Source: Actinomadura pelletieri DSM 43383 (GTDB lineage: Bacteria; Actinomycetota; Actinomycetes; Streptosporangiales; Streptosporangiaceae). Taken from it: DNA of 64,000 nt. The notes beneath the pieces were generated by a model. The model did not search any database, had not been told where the DNA came from, and saw only the letters and a program-made list of their open reading frames with translations. The position numbers were made by a program, and so were the translations under genes. The stretch's first letter is position 1. Each line of letters opens with the position of its first letter. Where the stretch lies: contig NZ_RBWU01000003.1 in the NCBI RefSeq assembly GCF_003634705.1, forward strand, positions 62,001-126,000. Reading direction: 5' to 3'. Shown one piece after another: positions 61,546 to 64,000 of this stretch.

Positions 61546-62998
61546 AGCGCCGGACGACGGTTTGCATGAGCACCCATCCGGCGGCGAAACCGCTGATCGC
61601 CACCGTCCAGGTGACCGGTGGCGGGACGCCGCGTCCCCGGATCCACTCGCCGACGGCCGCGCTGACGAACCAGCCCGCCGTCGCCCCCAACAGGCCGGCC
61701 GACAGCCGTCCCAGCCTGGACGGCCACCGCTCGCCCGGAGCGACCAGCACCAGGACCAGCATCGACAGCCACAGCGCGAGCGCCCCGAGCAGCGCGATGA
61801 AGGCGGGGACCGCCGGCCCGGTCAGCGCCTTCACCTTGTAGCCGAGGCTCTGCACCGCGGCGAGCGCCACGACGATCGCGCCGATCACGGAGGTCTGCAA
61901 CAGATCGATGCGGACCTGCCGTCGCTGCACCTTCTCCTCGCCGCGCCGGACGGCCTCACGGTCGCGTTGGAGCAGGACGTCGAGCCGCTGGGTCAGCACG
62001 GACAGGGCGTCACGGACCTGGTCGCGGTCGAGCTCCAGGTAGTCGATCGCGTCGTCGAGCCGATCGGCGGCCCAGCGGGCCACCGCGGTGTCGGCGACGA
62101 ACAGCCCGCCGGCGGCGCCGGGGGTGCGGGCCGCCTCGGTCTCGAGGTTCGACGCGGCGATCTGGACGGTGCGCGCCATCCTGCGCAGGACGATGATCTG
62201 CTGGGTGATGCTGCCGGGCCCGGCCACCATGGTCAGCAGCCGCTGCCGCCTTCCGGGTAGGTCCGTGTCGCCGGTGCGCAGCGCTTCTCGGACTTCGGTG
62301 GCCACGTCCGGGGTGGGCGGGACCGACGCGAGGCGCCGCAGCTGGTGGCGAATCCGGGCGGTGTGGGCGAGGTAGCGCGCGAACGGCGGCGGTTCGGCGA
62401 TCCCGTTCGTCCACAGCCAGCGTTCCATCCGCTCGACGGCGCCGCCGTCCGGGCACACGGCGACGATGCGCCGAAGCCGACGGTCGTCGGCTCCGCCCGC
62501 GACCTCCCAGAGCGTGCAGAGCGGCCGGTGGAGGGTCACGGCGGGCCCGAGCGGCGGCCGGCCCGGCAGGGCTTCGCGCAGCTCGCGGGGATCGACGCCG
62601 CCGTCAGCGCCGTGAGCGAGGTAGAGCCGGGCCTCGCCGACCGACCAGGTGCCCGCGTCGCCGACGGTCCTCGACCAGCGGCGGTCCAGGTCCGGCCAGG
62701 TCACGTCCGGCTCTCCGGGCGCGCCGAGCGCCACCGCGACATGGAGCAGTTCGTGCCGCCGGTGGACGACGACCTGGGCGGTGCCCTGCGGGGCGAGGCG
62801 CGCGGCGACGGGGCCGTGGGCGGGCAGCGCCGCCGGGTCGGGTGGCAGGTCGCCGGGCAGCCCCGTCCCGGCGGCGGGCCCGTCCATGCCGAGGTCGCGG
62901 CTCCACACGTCCCACGCGTCGCGCAGTCCCCGGTAGGCGCCGGGGGCGGTGACGTGCACCTGGAGGTGAACGACCAGTGACTGTTCAGCGAGGCTCAC
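61532..62998 (-). CDS. CATRA conflict-system membrane protein (caspase/TPR-associated)
   Basis: Protein of 488 aa. The N-terminal half (VVHLQVHVTAPGAYRGLRDA, later VVVHRRHELLHVAVALGAP and VGEARLYLAHG) matches CATRA-N as I remember it. A helical middle region (LRRMARTVQIAASNLETEAA, LDDAIDYLELDRDQVRDALS) and four C-terminal TM helices (about 378-397, 406-430, 438-457, 463-482) form the CATRA-C-like part. It is thought to be the membrane-anchored partner that holds or senses for the TPR-CHAT protease. GTG start at 62998; it overlaps both neighbours by 14 nt. Confidence 0.85.
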   Translation of the reverse strand: MSLAEQSLVVHLQVHVTAPGAYRGLRDAWDVWSRDLGMDGPAAGTGLPGDLPPDPAALPAHGPVAARLAPQGTAQVVVHRRHELLHVAVALGAPGEPDVTWPDLDRRWSRTVGDAGTWSVGEARLYLAHGADGGVDPRELREALPGRPPLGPAVTLHRPLCTLWEVAGGADDRRLRRIVAVCPDGGAVERMERWLWTNGIAEPPPFARYLAHTARIRHQLRRLASVPPTPDVATEVREALRTGDTDLPGRRQRLLTMVAGPGSITQQIIVLRRMARTVQIAASNLETEAARTPGAAGGLFVADTAVARWAADRLDDAIDYLELDRDQVRDALSVLTQRLDVLLQRDREAVRRGEEKVQRRQVRIDLLQTSVIGAIVVALAAVQSLGYKVKALTGPAVPAFIALLGALALWLSMLVLVLVAPGERWPSRLGRLSAGLLGATAGWFVSAAVGEWIRGRGVPPPVTWTVAISGFAAGWVLMQTVVRRYERV

Positions 62999-63332
62999 CG
63001 GGCGGCTCGCTCTCCGCTCGCCGCCCCGGCTCTTCCACGAGGTCGTCCTCCGCCCGTGCCACCCGTTCCAGGACGGGAGCGGGCGGTCCGCAAGGCTCGG
63101 TCGCTTCCCGGGTGAGCCTGAGCTTCGCTCGACTCGGACCCAGGTTCTCCAAGGTCACCACCGTCCTGGCGAACGCTTCCGCGTCGTGGGCCTTCCACGC
63201 GGCGTCCATCGCGTCCAGCTCCACCCCGACGGCCTCCCAGGCGGGGGACGGCAGCAGCCAGCCGCGCACATCGGCCAGCAGTTCAAGGGCCTCCGACCGG
63301 CTATCGTCCGGTTCCGCCGGGAAGTCCACCAT
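62985..63332 (-). CDS. CATRA-associated small protein (operon copy)
   Basis: Protein of 115 aa with the small CATRA-associated layout: a helical core SRSEALELLADVRGWLLPSP, AWEAVGVELDAMDAAWKAHD, then TLENLGPSRAKLRLT and a Pro-rich turn followed by the VLERVARAEDDLVEEP helix. The start at 63332 follows GGAGGTG; codons upstream of it read into the promoter. It is the first gene of the minus-strand operon and overlaps the CATRA gene by 14 nt. It is paralogous to the divergent protein at 63509-63832. Confidence 0.8.
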   Translation of the reverse strand: MVDFPAEPDDSRSEALELLADVRGWLLPSPAWEAVGVELDAMDAAWKAHDAEAFARTVVTLENLGPSRAKLRLTREATEPCGPPAPVLERVARAEDDLVEEPGRRAESEPPGEPR

Positions 63333-63418
63333 CGTGGGCACCTCCAAAGAATATGAAGCGGTCATACCGTTCCTTGATAAGAGAACACCGATTTCCGATT
63401 CCATGGCATCATCCAGTC

Positions 63419-63462
63419 GCTTCCGAAGCGCTTCCGATCGGCTTCCGATGCAGATTTTCCGA
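63419..63462. promoter_or_regulatory. 11-bp iteron array in the divergent CATRA promoter
   Basis: GCTTCCGAAGC (63419), GCTTCCGATCG (63430) and GCTTCCGATGC (63441) are perfectly phased at 11 bp. Further TTCCGA boxes lie at 63393 and 63457. The array is between the two small-protein genes (starts 63332 minus and 63509 plus). One box per helical turn points to cooperative binding of a regulator on one DNA face. Confidence 0.8.
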
Positions 63463-63508
63463 TGAGACGCCCGAGCGCACGACACGGTCCACGGATAAAA
63501 TCGCCGTT

Positions 63509-63832
63509 ATGGAAATAGCGGATGATCAAGAATGGGACGAGGTCCTCCTCGAGGCGCGCACCATTGTGCAGGAGATGCTCGATTGGAGGCTGGCGCCCGC
63601 ACGCTGGGACAGTACCGTCCAAATTCTGGACGTTCTCGCGGAGGCCGCCGAGACGAAGGACCTGGCGACGGTACGGCAGGCCGTCGTCGACCTCGAATTG
63701 CACGGTCCCATCCGGATCACCAGGATCGGAGCCACCCCGGTGGTCCCCGCGCCGCCACCGGTGCGGGAACGCGTCAACCATCTCGTGCACAGGCTGTCCG
63801 GCGGCGACGCGCAGAACCGCGGGCGGTCGTAA
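63509..63832 (+). CDS. CATRA-associated small protein (divergent copy)
   Basis: Protein of 107 aa: DEVLLEARTIVQEMLDWRLA, PARWDSTVQILDVLAEA, LELHGPIRITRIG, then PAPPPVRERVNHLVHRLSGG. The W-R-L-x-P...RW, L-x-GPIRITR and PPPVRERxNxL pattern is the typical CATRA-associated small protein signature, clearer here than in its operon paralogue. The start at 63509 has no Shine-Dalgarno, so translation may be leaderless. It faces away from the operon and may be cotranscribed with the gene at 63898. Confidence 0.82.
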   Translation: MEIADDQEWDEVLLEARTIVQEMLDWRLAPARWDSTVQILDVLAEAAETKDLATVRQAVVDLELHGPIRITRIGATPVVPAPPPVRERVNHLVHRLSGGDAQNRGRS

Positions 63833-63897
63833 CCGGAAGCACTCCGGAACCATTCGGGGTCCTGCGCCAGAAGCGGCGACGATGCTCCGATGGCCCC

Positions 63898-64000
63898 ATG
63901 AAGGAACCACCGCTCAGCCCCGTCTTCACCACCGCGAAGGGCTACCTGGAGCACGCGCGGAGGCGTCTCGACACCCGCGACCCGCAGGACCGGGCGATCG
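63898..64000 (+). CDS. Partial gene running off the right edge
   Basis: From ATG 63898 an open frame encodes MKEPPLSPVFTTAKGYLEHA, then RRRLDTRDPQDRAI, to the window end. Codon bias is typical of the genome and the start is 66 nt after the plus-strand CATRA small protein, suggesting an operon. The N-terminal helix is hydrophilic; too little is visible to name a family. Confidence 0.5.
   Translation, partial: MKEPPLSPVFTTAKGYLEHARRRLDTRDPQDRAI

Overview
The window is high-GC DNA (strong G/C bias at third codon positions, GTG/TTG starts, many 1- to 14-nt gene overlaps) from a filamentous actinomycete. The gene content (CATRA/CHAT conflict genes, an HU protein with a Lys/Ala-rich tail, MmyB-type XRE regulator, streptogrisin-like proteases, a c-di-AMP riboswitch in front of a CHAP hydrolase) fits Streptosporangiales/Thermomonosporaceae such as Actinomadura. 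That placement is an inference; no rRNA or marker gene is present.

Layout. 0-4 kb: hrpA helicase. 4.2-7.1 kb: aldo-keto reductase, SDR and an MmyB-type regulator. 7.1-11.3 kb: two cell-surface glycopolymer genes (GT4; GT2 fused to a TagF-like glycerophosphotransferase). 11.4-12.4 kb: CHAP hydrolase behind a ydaO (c-di-AMP) riboswitch. 12.8-14.7 kb: ANTAR-PAS-PP2C phosphatase. 15.0 kb: tRNA-Pro(GGG) with a decayed tyrosine integrase beside it. 15.6-22 kb: five-gene minus-strand unit of two ABC exporters plus a histidine kinase with no response regulator. 22.4-24.2 kb: TetR/DUF6463 module and a hypothetical gene. 24.4-29.3 kb: S1 protease, DUF72, CBS-BON, HU and a carboxylesterase. 29.6-36 kb: an unstable-looking stretch with a YjbR gene, a second S1 protease, a cupin relic, a frameshifted DUF559 gene and two small genes; three of these loci carry decayed tandem copies of gene segments. 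36-37 kb: TetR/VOC module with a perfect operator. 37.1-40.8 kb: cobalamin riboswitch and btuF-btuC-btuD-cbiZ salvage operon. 40.8-43.2 kb: zinc-finger/coiled-coil protein and a crippled acyl-CoA ligase. 43.4-47 kb: OmpR/HK pair divergent from a DUF2079 membrane protein. 47-53.3 kb: leucine/isovalerate catabolic operon (TetR; MCC beta, MCC alpha, HMG-CoA lyase, isovaleryl-CoA dehydrogenase). 53.4-64 kb: a CATRA-type conflict island.

The island is the most interesting part. A small CATRA-associated protein, a four-TM CATRA protein and a TPR-CHAT protease overlap by 14 nt each on the minus strand. A second, plus-strand small protein is divergent from them. Downstream lie a MoaF-like protein, a DUF6461 protein and a second TPR-CHAT protease. 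I see the same 11-bp iteron (GCTTCCGATCG-like, three in exact 11-bp register) both in the divergent promoter of the operon and upstream of the second CHAT gene. This suggests that the two protease modules are one co-regulated system. A further gene runs off the right edge.
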